DNA of 64,000 nt, taken from Planococcus citri (lineage: Eukaryota > Arthropoda > Insecta > Hemiptera > Pseudococcidae). The DNA lies in assembly GCF_950023065.1 (NCBI RefSeq), contig NC_088679.1:56296001-56360000 (forward strand), in the 5' to 3' direction. A model generated the notes under the pieces. The model ran no database searches and had not been told where the DNA came from. It saw only the letters and a program-made list of their open reading frames with translations. The stretch's first letter is position 1; each line of letters starts with the position of its first letter. The position numbers and the translations under genes are program-made. This document shows positions 21,541-32,690 of this stretch, in pieces.

Positions 21541-23230
21541 TTCGGTGGCCTGAGAGGTTGACGTGGGGTTTAGCAAACGTTGATTTTTTCAACTACGTTT
21601 CAACGTCTGAATTTTCATGTCTTATCGTTTAGTCTTTCAAATCAGAGTCATCTTTTTGATCTACAAGTTTTGATTTGATGGTAGTTTTTAAAATTTCGAG
21701 ACTTTTTGAATGCAGCTTACCTTACTTCAAACTTACATTTATTTCATTTTAACGGTATCAACTATCAATAAGTATATGGCCAGCACTTTTGGGAAGGAGG
21801 GTGATGGACACCCTCCCCCTCAATGTTGTCAAATCTTGAAAAAGTCGACAAATTTTCCGAAATTTGTCAACTTGTCGAGACTCGACGAAGTCGATAAATT
21901 CTGAAAATTTTCAGTCCTAATAAAGAAACCTATTTGCCGACTTTTTTGGCAGTTGAATATAAGTTAGCACATTTTCGGATGTTTTTGCGTTCTATTTCTT
22001 AATTTCTTCACGTGGAAAATATCGATTCTAGGTAGAATAATGAAGAAAATAGTAATTTATTAGGCACTTGAATTATAAATTTTCAAGAACTTCAGCCCTC
22101 GCTTCGCTCTGGCCTGTTGGTTTTTCGTTTTCAAAATCAAGATTTCTAAAAAAAATATTTAAATCCAAAAATAAACTCATTACATAGAAAACAACTGATT
22201 TTTTATTTCTCGAAATACGAAATTTTGAGAGCTTTTGCTCTCATTTCGTTCGGGTGTTTTTGGTTTCCTTTTTCGGAACTGAAATTTCTGAAAAAAATCT
22301 TCCAAATTCTTAAATTTTTAAGCCAAAAATGGAATTTTTCCACATGATTGTTATTATGTAAAATGAATAGTGAGGTAAAGAAGTACCTATGTAACATACA
22401 GTGATTGTCAAATTTGCAAAAATTAACATCACAATTTTTTTGACATGAATTGGAGAGCGTTATCATACGATTGCATATGGATTCCCAAAACTAGAAAAAA
22501 ATATGTCTGAAATGTTCAATTATACATATTTTAAACTCCAGATAGCCTTTATGACTGATTAACGATCTTTTAGTGTTATTCACTTTCTTTTTTCCAGTAG
22601 CCCATCTGCGGTGATGATATCTCGTGTAGACTGATCACCTTATTAAGATGATGGTGGAATAGACTGTTGTTACAAGTTTCCAGAGGGCTTCATTTTTGTA
22701 AGCAATGTGAGGAAAATTTACTTACCCTATGAACAGCCTAATATTTTTGTTCTAATGCTCAGATAATTTTTTGTATGTACTTAAGTGTTTTGACAATAAA
22801 CTATCCTGATGTGAATTCTCTGCTAAAAACTTCGCACGCTCCTGAGAAAAATGTTCCAATTCAAATCTTCAATAATTGGGTAAGAATCTAAAAATTGAGA
22901 AATGAATAATTCAGGCAAGTAAAATTTTAGACACTAGAGCTATTTGACATGGTGTTTTCAAAAATTCAAATTCTCTCGAAACTACTGCTGAAGAGTTGAA
23001 TTTGGATAACTTTTGAAAACATCTTCTTGAACATAATTATCATTGCCAGAAACTAACACCTGTAAATAGGTAAGTAACCCAAAAGTTGAAATCCATTTTT
23101 AAAATTTTGGAGGCAAATTATGTTACAAAAAGTACTTATCCATTTTTGACAGAAACGCGACGGACAATGTTGCCTATCAGAAAACGAATACAAATATTTA
23201 TTTCAAATAGTTCGTTGAAAAATAGTCAGA
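21541..23230. other. AT-rich stretch, no gene seen
   Basis: No domain-bearing frame. Contains a pair of CCCTCGCTTCGCTC motifs (listed separately) and a small near-palindrome around 21838-21900 (GTCGACAAATT, CTTGTCGAGACTCGACGAAG). Confidence 0.5.
22089..22255 (+). repeat. Dimer of the CCCTCGCTTCGCTCGGGC-like repeat
   Basis: ACTTCAGCCCTCGCTTCGCT at 22089-22108, then AGCTTTTGCTCTCATTTCGT near 22230-22249, about 140 bases apart, separated by AAAATCAAGATTTCTAAAAA-type spacer. It has the same two-part layout as 4541-4725, including a TTCTCGAAATACGAAATTTT word just before the second motif. Confidence 0.6.
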
Positions 23231-24100
23231 TTTTATTATGACCTCTTTTTACCAAGATGTCAAAAAATTCCCCACTCACGAATTTTACGAGGGACCGTTT
23301 CGACGCATCCGCCTACGATTTGAAAGGTGCCGTAATTTTTGGAAAGACCATGACCTGAAACTCTTATGACCAAAATTTGAGCTGCCCAAATTGATTTTTT
23401 GATTTTTGTCGAATTTTCAAAATTTTGAAATGGACATATTTTTGGAGATTCGTTCTTTTTTTATGAAAAAAAATGCTTGCTTGGCTACTCAGTAAAAATT
23501 ATGAAAATTAATCCTGAAACTAATATCAACTCCTCCGAATTGGATTTTCCATTTCTGCCCATTCCGGAGCCTCAAGTGCCATTTTCGATTTCTCTAGAAG
23601 GCGTATTGAATTTGGCCAGCCAAAAATCGAATTGTGGTTTATTCTCGAACTGTAAGAGTTCATCTATATTTATTTTGACCTGATTTCCAGATCGACACCT
23701 CGAGTACGTTTCTTCAACCAGAATAATTATTATGAAAAGAATTCCAAAATGAATTTTCGTTCTCATAGAAATTCATGAAATTTGCACGAATAGCTGTATC
23801 TTGTGTAAAATCGCCTCCCTCCATCCGAATGTTACTATTTCAAAACATCCTGGAGCCTCCAGCACGATTTTGGATTTCTCCAGAATGCACGGAAATTAAT
23901 TTGCAGAGATGAGAACCAAGTACTGGCCTATTCATGACCTATTTGAAGAGTTTATTCACATTTGAGCCAATTTCTAGGCCTGTACCTGAAGTGTGTTTTT
24001 GGACTATTCCGCTGTGCTGTAGAATGGATGCGCTCTAGGAATATTTTTTCCCCCGAAATGTAATGTGTTGGTGTATTAACGTTGGTACGGGAGATCGAAG
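23230..24100. repeat. CTGGAGCCTCCAG-family copies
   Basis: CCGGAGCCTCAAG near 23564 and an exact CTGGAGCCTCCAG at 23850-23862, about 286 bases apart, each followed by ACGATTTTGGATTTCTCCAG or TTTTCGATTTCTCTAG-type sequence. A direct two-copy arrangement of a degenerate unit. The 68-codon frame at 23477-23683 runs through the repeat and is not supported as a gene. Confidence 0.6.
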
Positions 24101-24164
24101 TTCAGGTAATTGATACCGCCTTTTATGAGACGAATCTCTGAGAAAGAAAAAATTATGTGTGATG

Positions 24165-24650
24165 AATAAATGCTGGTCAAAAAATCCATTCCTGCAGATG
24201 TCCGCCTGGAAATCGGTCCAAATATATAATAACTCATTGAATAGGTCAAGCATAAGGTACAGCTCGATTTTTAGCAGCCCAAATTAACTTCCACGATTTC
24301 TGAAAAAATCATAAAATAGTGGAGGAATTAAAAATCGTGTTAAAGACTCCACAATGGCTGGAAATGGTTAAATTCGGATGAGGAAGTGGGTTGGGTGGTT
24401 TTAGACAAGATCGGCCATTCGTGCATAAATTATTTCTTCACTGTACATGATAGAAACGTTTTGATTTTTAAAATTTTTTCTTCATAAATATTCTGATCAA
24501 AAAAACACACTCGCGGTGTCCCCTTGGAAATCGAGTCAAATGTGGGTCAACCATAAATTTAAACAGGTCGAGAATCATCCACCTACAACTCGATTTTCAG
24601 CAGTCCAATTGAATTTTCACGTTTACTGGAGAAATTTTGACCGTGGAATT
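24165..24650 (+). repeat. Direct repeat, about 160 bp, offset about 320 bp
   Basis: GGTCAAAAAATCCATTCCTG then TCCGCCTGGAAATCG and CAGCTCGATTTTTAGCAGCC then CCACGATTTCTG (24176-24305) match GATCAAAAAAACACACTC, TCCCCTTGGAAATCGAG, CAACTCGATTTTCAGCAGTC and TCACGTTTACTGGAG (24495-24627) in order. The two copies have drifted clearly. Confidence 0.5.
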
Positions 24651-25860
24651 CGGTTCGTAGCTGTTGATAGTACTGAATTTCATGGCTAATTTCCATCGTT
24701 GTTACGGAATAAGTGTATTTACATCTTTTTAAAGAAACGATCGCTTATTTTAAATTTTCAAAAATTCAGAAATCATTTTGGGCAGCTGAAATTTTGGTTA
24801 TGGAGGTTTCAACCATGCTCTTTCGAAAAATTTTTCGTTGATAAAATTTTGAATTTTCTGTTCTATTTATGCAAAAAGTAGTTATGACAATGTTTCTTCA
24901 ATTTTCAACGTGCCTACAGTTCGTTTTTTAAGTCATTGACTATACTTAGTTATTTTATTAGATATATACGAGTGCGTAATTTTTTCTCAAAATCTGTTCG
25001 AGATCGACGTGATCCCTCCAATTTGCAAGTTTGACAAAAAAAAAAGAACCGGTGAAGAAATTTTGCTTACTTTCGAAAAAGTTAATGAACTTTCAATTCG
25101 TGATATGATGCGTTTATTTGAATTGAATCATTGATTTTTGTCTCGAATTTACTCCTCCCTACAAAAATATCCTGAGACTGACACTCTATATTCGGTCACA
25201 AATTCACGATGCAAGGTGCCTATAGTCCGGTATAAAAGAAGAAACGAAACAATACCCTCGTGCCAGACTACGGCGCTTAATTTGGCGTGCTATATGGGCA
25301 TATGACCTCAAGAGTGTTTCCGCACGAATTGCGTGCAGCATCGCAAACAGGAAAGAAGCTTCACGAGCATAATCAATGATAATTGCTGCAGCCGAATTGG
25401 TACGATATCGCATAGAGATATAGATACAGGTGTTCTGTATACGACCATACTACTAGATTAGTGATGATGAACCCACAAAATTATAAATTTATGCGTATCA
25501 AGAATCCATTAGGTAGGTACCTATGAGAATTGTCTGCGTTTTTTTCTTCTTTTTTTCGTTCCCATTCCTTGCTGGAAATTTTCTGTCTTCCACGAATACA
25601 ACGGCTACTGGTTAATTAATTATAGTTTTTTTTTTCTAAATTCATTTATTAAGAATTCCAGTAGTCTTATCGTACTTCAATTTGTATCGTTTCCTGTTTA
25701 TTTTTGCATTCAAGCACGAACGTACGTGGCTATTTGGTGTATTGAATGGACTCTGGTGGAGTGGTTTGGTTATTCGTTCCCATTTGTTGTGAATTTTTTC
25801 ATTTTTTAGCTGAACCTGGAGGGAGTATTATAGGGATTAGAAACTGTGCGAAAAATGAGT
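24651..25860. other. Non-coding stretch, no gene seen
   Basis: No supported gene. The part near 25190-25440 is more complex (a 69-codon minus-strand frame, no domain) and may be a minor island. Confidence 0.45.
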
Positions 25861-25870
25861 AGAAATTGTG

Positions 25871-26346
25871 TGGCGGTTCGATTATTTAGATATTACTGGC
25901 TGGTAAACATTCTATGTGTTAAGTTAAGCCTGGTACACATGTTCCAATATATTTGACAAACTCGATTTGTCAAATCAAATTGAATTTAATCAAACGTATT
26001 TGGTTGTGTGGACGCTCTGATGTCTTTCTCAAATTTTTAACGTTTTGTTGATCGGAGACACCATATACACCAACTCCTGAAAATAATTCTGAAAATATAA
26101 ATAATTTCTATTTTCAGAATTGGTGTCACCGAACAACAAAACGTTGAAAATTTGAAAAAAAAACAAAACTTAGATTATCAGAGCGTTTACATGATCTAAT
26201 ATACTCGTATTTGACTTTCCATGCAACCAAATATATTTTGATAAATTTTATTCAATTTGACCAATCTGGTTTGTCAAATATATTGGAACGTGTGTACCAG
26301 GCTTTACACAATTGTACATAATTTACATTTATCAGTTTATGATGTT
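25871..26346 (+). repeat. Duplicated unit, copy A, split by a MITE
   Basis: TGGCGGTTCGATTATTTAGA and TATTACTGGCTGGTAAACAT up to GTTAAGTTA (25871-25926), then after the MITE TTACACAATTGTA and TTTACATTTATCAGTTTATG up to ATGTT (26304-26346). Both parts recur in the same order at 27652-27910. The left part differs there by one base. Confidence 0.75.
25927..26303. mobile_element. 377-bp PIF/Harbinger-like foldback MITE
   Basis: Both ends read AGCCTGGTACACA inward, then GTTCCAATATATTTGACAAA, with a single T/C difference in the first 35 bases. TTA flanks both sides (25924-25926 and 26304-26306). A 3-bp TTA/TAA duplication is the signature of PIF/Harbinger elements. Pairing runs on through TATTTGGTTG, ACGCTCTGAT and AACGTTTTGTTG to a centre of about AAATAATTTCTATTTTCAGA, so the whole element is a hairpin. 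No transposase. It splits copy A of a duplicated unit. Confidence 0.85.
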
Positions 26347-26354
26347 CCCTTGTA

Positions 26355-26620
26355 AAAAAATACTACTAGTAAATTTTTAAAAAAAAGGGTTGATAAATTT
26401 ACTAGTAGTGATTTCGTCAATTTTCCTATTAGTGATTATGGAATTACTAGTAGTGTTATATCATTAATAAAAGTCACTTACTAGAAGTGCCACATTACAG
26501 AAGATATTTATCTTAAGTAGTGCATCACTACACAAGTATGACTTTTATAAATAATGAAACAATACTAGTAATAAAAAATTCACTACAAGAAAAAATCACT
26601 AGTAGTAAGCCATTGAAATT
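26355..26620. repeat. ACTAGTAGTG short-repeat cluster with hairpin
   Basis: TACTACTAGTAAATTT near 26361-26376 pairs with AAATTTACTAGTAGTG near 26395-26410. Further ACTAGTAGTG or CTTACTAGAAGTG words follow about every 35-60 bases to 26610. CTAG-centred palindromes in both orientations give a loose cluster of possible stem-loops. Confidence 0.5.
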
Positions 26621-27650
26621 TCAAAATTCAAAAGCAATAAAAAAATGTCAGGTTTTTTTCAAACACGTAAGTATTTATTTTCTTAAATTACAGTTAACGA
26701 GTATTGTTCAATTTTCGATGCACACAATCGTTCATTTTTGCCGTTGTGAGTTCTGGGTATATGGTTTTTACAAACTCTCAAAAATATTTAAAAAATACAA
26801 AAAACAATAAACATAAAATATACCAAAACTAAAACAGAATGTGTTATGATTCTCTCACTTTCAATTCTCTCAAAGACAATTTTTTCGTAGCTTTTGGATT
26901 GTTTTTGTAAAAATTACCTGACTGACCAGTCAGTGATATTTTTGTCATCTCCTCGTTCGTATAGAATACCTTTATGCAATCGCCAATGAGTTTATACTCA
27001 TTTTGGCGATTGCATCTGTTGAATAAAATCTAAAAAAATTGTGTAATTAGATAACATACATTTTCCAAATTTGTTTCTAATACCTATGTATATAGTCAAT
27101 AATATACCCACATTTTCGGAAATTCTGAGAAATAATTACAGGGCTTTAGTATTTCTGGAGTTGGAGGAGTCGCCTTTTTTTTAAAGCTGTCTCTGGCTCT
27201 ACCAACCTCATTAGTTTTGAGCACACTATGAAAAATGAAAGTACATAGTGTATAATTAATTTTTTTTTAAAAATATCTACGTTCAATTTTTGCGAAAATT
27301 AGTGGGGGAGTTTACTTTTAAAGGGAGACTATTTTTAAAAAATTCAATCCCCCCCTAGCCATTCGGGAGGCATGATTGAAAAATCATTTTAAAAATGTTC
27401 ACAGAAGGCGCTAAGCATGATCTTGTGAGCTGCAGCATACATATCTTCCGCTTGAACAACACAGTCGACCATTTCTTCAAAATCATGAAACTTATTTACC
27501 ATTTCTAATATGTAGTTTCTTTCCGTGCGCAGCCAATTTTACGTAAATACCAGCAGTCTCTTCTTCACCTATCAATATTTTGATACGAAATTTATCAATG
27601 ACATTCAAAAAATCGAGTAATCGTTCTTGAGAGATGGTTACAATCCTATT
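26621..27650. other. Non-coding stretch, no gene seen
   Basis: No supported gene. A short strong hairpin (ATGCAATCGCC...GGCGATTGCAT) lies at 26974-27014. The end near 27410-27650 is a little more complex but carries no domain in any frame I could judge. Confidence 0.45.
26974..27014. repeat. Short hairpin, ATGCAATCGCC / GGCGATTGCAT
   Basis: ATGCAATCGCC, AATGAGT, loop TTAT, ACTCATT, TTGGCGATTGCAT. About 18 paired bases with a two-base bulge. It is too short for a normal microRNA precursor. It could be a small MITE remnant or a regulatory palindrome. Confidence 0.55.
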
Positions 27651-27651
27651 G

Positions 27652-27910
27652 TGGCGGTTCGATTATTTAGATATTACTGGCTGGTAAACATTTTATGTGT
27701 TAAGTTACGAAAACGAACTAAAAACCCACGAAATATTAAAATTAAAATTAAATAAAAAAATATTAATTCTAAAAAAATATAAAGTTAAAATACTTATGAA
27801 AATTATATCTAAATATTCAATTAAAAAAAATTATAAAATTTAAAGAACTTAACTTTAAATTTATGCCAGAAATTACACAATTGTATTTACATTTATCAGT
27901 TTATGATGTT
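27652..27910 (+). repeat. Duplicated unit, copy B
   Basis: Same left part (TGGCGGTTCGATTATTTAGA to GTTAAGTTA) and right part (TTACACAATTGTA to TTTATGATGTT) as copy A. Here the two are separated by about 165 bases of extremely A/T-rich sequence instead of the Harbinger-like MITE. Both inserts lie between TTA trinucleotides. Confidence 0.7.
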
Positions 27911-28150
27911 ACTTCCAATAATAAACATATTAACTCTTTTGTGTTTCCTACAAATGTATTAATTGAATTGTGTGGTGATTAGAGAGGAGAAAAGGGGTCA
28001 CATTCAAATTCAAAAAAAATTCGAAATTCGAGAGGACTTACCTACAAAATACAGTTCGTTGTTATTTTTCATTTCGATCTTCTCGCTCGTTTGTCAGATT
28101 TTTTTCAGAACCGTACAAGTTCTGATGACCAAAGAAACAGTGTTTAATTA
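27911..28150. other. AT-rich stretch, no gene seen
   Basis: Nothing recognised; one short frame of low complexity. Confidence 0.45.
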
Positions 28151-29300
28151 AATCAACTCAACGAACGATTATTTCAGGTGTATTCTTGGACATAGTTCGC
28201 GCCCAACAATGTCTCCATCATCTTAATACCTACAGACGAATTCGCTATCAAATTATTCACGCTGGTATGCAACCCGCTTAACAACACACAAAAGGTATAA
28301 GAAGAAAAGGAAGCAGGAAACGTATTGCTGGACCGTTGACGAACCATACTTTTAATTAAATCACCCTTAATTCTCGAAATTCTCCGGCTTCGTCGTCGGT
28401 GTAAGATGTGAGGGACACTGCACCGAGTCGCCGAACAGACCCATAAATATAAACGTAGATATAAATAAAATTTCTAATCGTTGCGTATAAAGCGGCGGAC
28501 AACTTTGTTTGGTAGCCAGCTTGAAGAGTAAGGTGAAGAAGTAGAGAGGAGGGAAAATCATCGCGTATAATTCTAACTTAATTAAACGGTGGTACGCTTT
28601 GTACTGTGGCGTATTTCGTATTTATCCTCTACGAAGGAGTATAGAAAGTTATCGACGGAGATGTTAGGAATTCGCAAGTGTTTGACGTACAGAACTGACA
28701 AACCATGATTGTGGTTTCACTTGTGTCCAGCACCCCCTTGCGAAAAGTGAAAACTCAATCGGCTGGAAATTCAGGTCGGATTATACACTCGGACGAATTT
28801 GTGTAAATCTTTGCGCGAGAGAGAGACATAAGTATACGAAATACCATCCGTGTTATGTATAAAGCACCGGTCTGCTTTTTACCCCCTCGGCCCTCGTGCT
28901 ATAAGTTTAAATCCCCGTTGAATGCACGATGCGATAAAATTGCTTCTCTCTTTTACCACTCGGATGGTTTGGGTTTGATTTTACTTGTAAAGAAGACCAA
29001 GTTGTAAAAAAATCACCCTGTAGCCGGAGCGCTCTCTCTGTCTCTCTATATCTCGGCAATGGTGTATCCTTTGAGTGATCTTTGACTATTATAGCGAGAT
29101 TATTCTTGGCATTTGAAATGAGGTTTTAACCGGGGCTAAAGTGGTCACTTTAAGCATGTTGTTCGACTTCAGACGATGGTATTCCGTTATCTACCGCACG
29201 TAATACCTTATAAAAGAGCGCAAATCTATCCTATATGTGCCCTTTCGTAGTTTCTGTGTTGTGTGAATAATATGGCAAATGGACATATGGATTTTGACGT
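28151..29300. other. Complex CpG-containing island
   Basis: High complexity, many CG dinucleotides, short CT runs (CTCTCTCTGTCTCTC near 29030). No gene supported on either strand. Possible regulatory or otherwise unique DNA. Confidence 0.3.
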
Positions 29301-29452
29301 TTCAGTTTTCAAATTTGGTTAATTTTCTGGTTTTTTTTGATGAAAGAAATCGTAGCCACTAGCCACAGAGCTTTATTTATTCATACTGAATTGGAATCGC
29401 AATGTCATTCCTCGCCCTTCCTTCCTCCTTCTCACAAAACTAGCATAAGAGC

Positions 29453-30398
29453 GCCAAAATTCAACTGATGAGTACTTAGGGGAGACGAAACAAAACAAAG
29501 TTATTATGACTGGTTGCCTATCTTGTGAACTGAAGGAGTCACGTGCTTCGTAAAACTTGAAATTGACTAATTTTGAAAAAATCATTAAAAACAAGGAAAT
29601 GTTTAAATTATTCAAATAGTGTCCATAACCCAAAGTACTCGAGTGGACGAACAAATGAAATGTTATTTTGACAAATTGCACATCTTAAAAATTAAAGAGG
29701 CCAACTCGATTCAAAATTTCCAAATTTGAGATGCTTCAAATCTTGAGGATTTCAAATTTTGAAATTGTGTTTGCGCCTTCAATTTTGAAAATGGGCAATT
29801 TGTCATAACTCATAATAATGTTGTTTGTTCGCCCACTTGAACGCTACGGGCTATTCAGATCATTTAAATGGTGCCAACATTTCTTACCATAATGAAAATT
29901 TAATAAATTACGCCATTTTTGGGCAAAAATTTTCCAATTTTAAAAAATTTGTCAAAAAGGAGACAATGTTTGGATCATTCAAGTGAGTTCACTAACTCAT
30001 TAGTGGGTATTTGAGTGAACGAACAAAAAAAATGTTAATTTTAGCAAATTGCCAATCTTCAAAATTGAAGGCGCAAACATAATTTTAAAATACAAAATTT
30101 TCAAAATCCACGGTACGACAAATTTGGAAATGTTGAGGGGAGTTTCCCCCTTCAATTTTGAAGATAGGCAATTTGTCATAGCAACATTTTTTTGTTTGTC
30201 CTCTCGAGTACTATGGGTTAATGGGTATTATTTAAATGATACACACATTTCCTTATTTTTAATGAATTTTTCAAAAATTGGTAAATTTTGAGTTTTGCGA
30301 AGCACGTGGCTCCTTCAATTCACGAGATAGGCAACCGATCTTGTAGCGTTTCTTGTTCGTCTTCTGAAGTACTTAATATCCGCAGTTGAATTTTGGCA
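29453..30398. mobile_element. Four-armed foldback element, about 946 bp
   Basis: The outer arms are 29453 to about 29700 and about 30140 to 30398: GCCAAAATTCAACTG and GTACTT, GGTTGCCTATCTTGTGAA and CACGTGCTTCG are all mirrored. Between them lies a second inverted pair, about 29778-29910 and 29950-30075, built from the same words (TTCAATTTTGAA, GGCAATTTGTCAT, ACGAACAAA). The order is left, right, left, right, as if one hairpin had inserted in or duplicated within another. A relative lies at 36690-37290. No coding capacity. Frames of up to 102 codons here follow the arms and are not genes. Confidence 0.8.
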
Positions 30399-31290
30399 GA
30401 CGATTCCTGGAACATCCTGTATGTATAATTATGCTTTCAAACTGATTCGATGTCAGAAAACGAAAGTTGATTTCTTGAAGAAAATTTTTTTTAAGAAACA
30501 AATGAGCAAAAAGCAAAAACTCTCTTGCAATCTGTGAGATTGAAATCGATTTATAAATTACCTCAGAATCTTCAGCTTTTCTTGCTTTTAGTTTTTAGTT
30601 CGATTTTTGTTTTGTTTCTGTTTTTTAAATTTCAATTCAATTTTTTCACAATTGATTTCGTTTTTAAGTTTTTTTTTGTGTTTCAGTTTTGTTCTGTCAA
30701 GGTTGATGTAGAATTTTGTGTTTCTATTTTGAGTTTTTGAGGATAATATTTTCTTGGTTTTCATTGTGAGGTCTTGTCTTTCAGTATTCTTTGTTTGTTT
30801 GTCTATAGTTTGTTTTTACCCTCATTTTTATCTTTATTATTTTTTTTACGGTTTCAGTCTGCGTTTAATTTTGGTTTCATTCCTTTTTTATACTTATTTG
30901 TTTATTTTTCATTCAATTAATCAATTCCCATCATTTTTTTTATTGTTTATTTTTTTGTTCATTTTTCCTCAATTCACTATGCATTCATGTTCCAATCCTT
31001 TTCATTCTTCGTTTTATTTCACTTCATTATACTGTTTGAGGAGGGAGAGGTTCATTTTTGCCTCGTTTTTCATTTTTTTAAATTTTTCAGGGTGTCTACA
31101 GGCTGAAAAAATTACGAATTTATAAAAAAAAGTATGAAATTGGAAAATGACCCAAAAAGTACAAAAAAACGTCAAAAACCTTCAAAATTTACGAAATTTG
31201 TACGAAATTTTGAAATGATTTTTCAAATGGAAACAGAAATTAATTCGGAAAAATTGTTAATTTGTCGACAAAATTACCAATGTATCCTCT
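30399..31290 (+). other. T-rich, strand-skewed stretch
   Basis: From about 30545 to 31090 the + strand is very T-rich and A-poor (TTTTTGTTTTGTTTCTG-like), in contrast to the even A/T mix around it. Stop codons are rare on this strand, which explains a 123-codon frame at 30754-31125 made of F, L, S, Y and C; it is not a gene. Low-complexity DNA. Confidence 0.6.
30504..30542 (+). other. CTCTTGCAATC tag with rewritten stem, copy 7
   Basis: GAGCAAAAAGCAAAAA precedes CTCTCTTGCAATCT-GTG-AGATTG. The last part is a perfect 6-bp hairpin, CAATCT paired with AGATTG. Compared with ATCAGC/GCTGAT in other copies, both arms differ, yet pairing is kept. Confidence 0.65.
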
Positions 31291-31870
31291 AAAAAATGGT
31301 AAATTCCAATTTTTTTCTGAAGCTTTTGCCCCTGCTTCGCCGGGCTAAATTATCATTTTTCATTTCTCAAAATATTCATAGTTGTGCTTGGAAAGTAGTT
31401 TTATACAAATTTTTCAAAATATCATTGCCTAAAAAAATGGCTTTTTCACATCAAAATTATGAAACTATGCATTTTGAAAAGCTTTTGCCCTCGCTTCGCT
31501 CGGGCCAATTTGGCTACTTTTGCCTATTCAGATCAGAAAAACCGAAAAAAATTAAATTCTCGCATCCCTCTCGAAATTCAATTTTTTAAGAGTTTTCGAC
31601 TTCACTTGGGTCAGTTTTCTTTTTTTTTAAATCAAAATTAACATCATAAAAAATCTTTCCAATTCTGAAATTTCAAAAAAACCAAAAAACGAACTCCTTG
31701 CATTAAAAAACATTGTTTTTTTTGTTCTCTCAAAATACGAATTTTCCAAAGTTTTCGCCTTCACCTTGTCGGGGCCTTTCCTCTTTTTTTTCAAAGTCTC
31801 GTATTCAAGTATTTTGAAATCAAATTTTCAAAAATTTTCGCCCTTGCTTCGCTCGAGCCAATTTTTTTCT
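31291..31870 (+). repeat. Array of the CCCTCGCTTCGCTCGGGC repeat (five units)
   Basis: AGCTTTTGCCCCTGCTTCGC (31321), GCTTTTGCCCTCGCTTCGCT then CGGGCC (31481), GTTTTCGACTTCACTTGGGT (31592), GTTTTCGCCTTCACCTTGTC (31751) and TTTTCGCCCTTGCTTCGCTC (31827) follow one another at 80-160 base spacing. AAAATTNAAATTTT-type spacers lie between, and each motif is preceded by a CTCAAAATA or CTCGAAATACGAA-like word. The core can fold (GCCC paired with GGGC around TCGCTTCGCTC). Related dimers lie at 4.5 and 22.1 kb. Confidence 0.7.
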
Positions 31871-32690
31871 TCTTTTAAAATTGAAAAAAATCACAATTGG
31901 GCCTCCAAAAATCCAAAACAGAAAGTGAAAATTTTTTGAAAGTCTCATGAAGTCATGAATATGATATCAATTAGCAAAAATGGGTATTTTTCCCTATATA
32001 TCAGTTGACAAATTTTCAGTCAAGCCCCTTCTCAAAAAACCTCTATAGGCCAATTTTGATCAGTTCCCGAAATGACATAATACACCCCCCTCCCTCCCCC
32101 CAATGTGGTTACAAAGTATAACTATTGAAAATATATCGTACGAAAAAAATACGATAAAAGTACGGAAAAGGTACGAAATTTTATGTTTTGGATTTATTAG
32201 TAGACATGCCTATTTTTGAGGTTTTTTGAAAAAAATCTTAACACAAGTGGATTTAGTCAATTTGATCGGAATTATCACGAAAAATGTACGTCTTAATGGA
32301 GTATTTCAAGGTACTGAACATGAATCCAGCGCTAGTTTTGCCAAAATATAATTTCCAATGGCTGAAAAGTACCATAAAATTTATTAGAACGCATAATTCT
32401 TGCAATACATATGTTATATCTCGAAAAGTTGCTAATAAAGGGTTAGAAATGGCATCAAATTCAAAATTCAATCGGTCAATTGGATTAAAAAACTTCAATC
32501 TATCATGGAGAGAGAGGAGGGAAACTGAGATATTGCTTAGTTATAGCTTCACCTAAAAGTGGCAAAATAATCGTTTTTTCAAAAATTTATCTTACTTTGA
32601 AAATCCTTCAGTTTCTTTGTAGTTCAGGAACTTCAAGATTTCGTCCAATTACAATAATTTTTCTACCTCGCATCATAATGACGTGAAAAA
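31871..32690. other. AT-rich stretch, no gene seen
   Basis: No supported gene. A 90-codon + strand frame at 32284-32556 and a 81-codon one on the minus strand overlap, have no recognised domain and are probably chance. Confidence 0.45.

Noticed and set aside
26974..27014. microRNA precursor
   Set aside because: The stem is about 18-20 bp with a 4-base loop, too short for a canonical precursor.
30754..31125. 123-codon + strand frame of F, L, S, Y and C residues
   Set aside because: Lies in a T-rich strand where stop codons are rare; no domain, no start context, no splice support.
32284..32556. 90-codon + strand frame
   Set aside because: Opposed by an 81-codon minus-strand frame over the same bases; no motif, no splice evidence.
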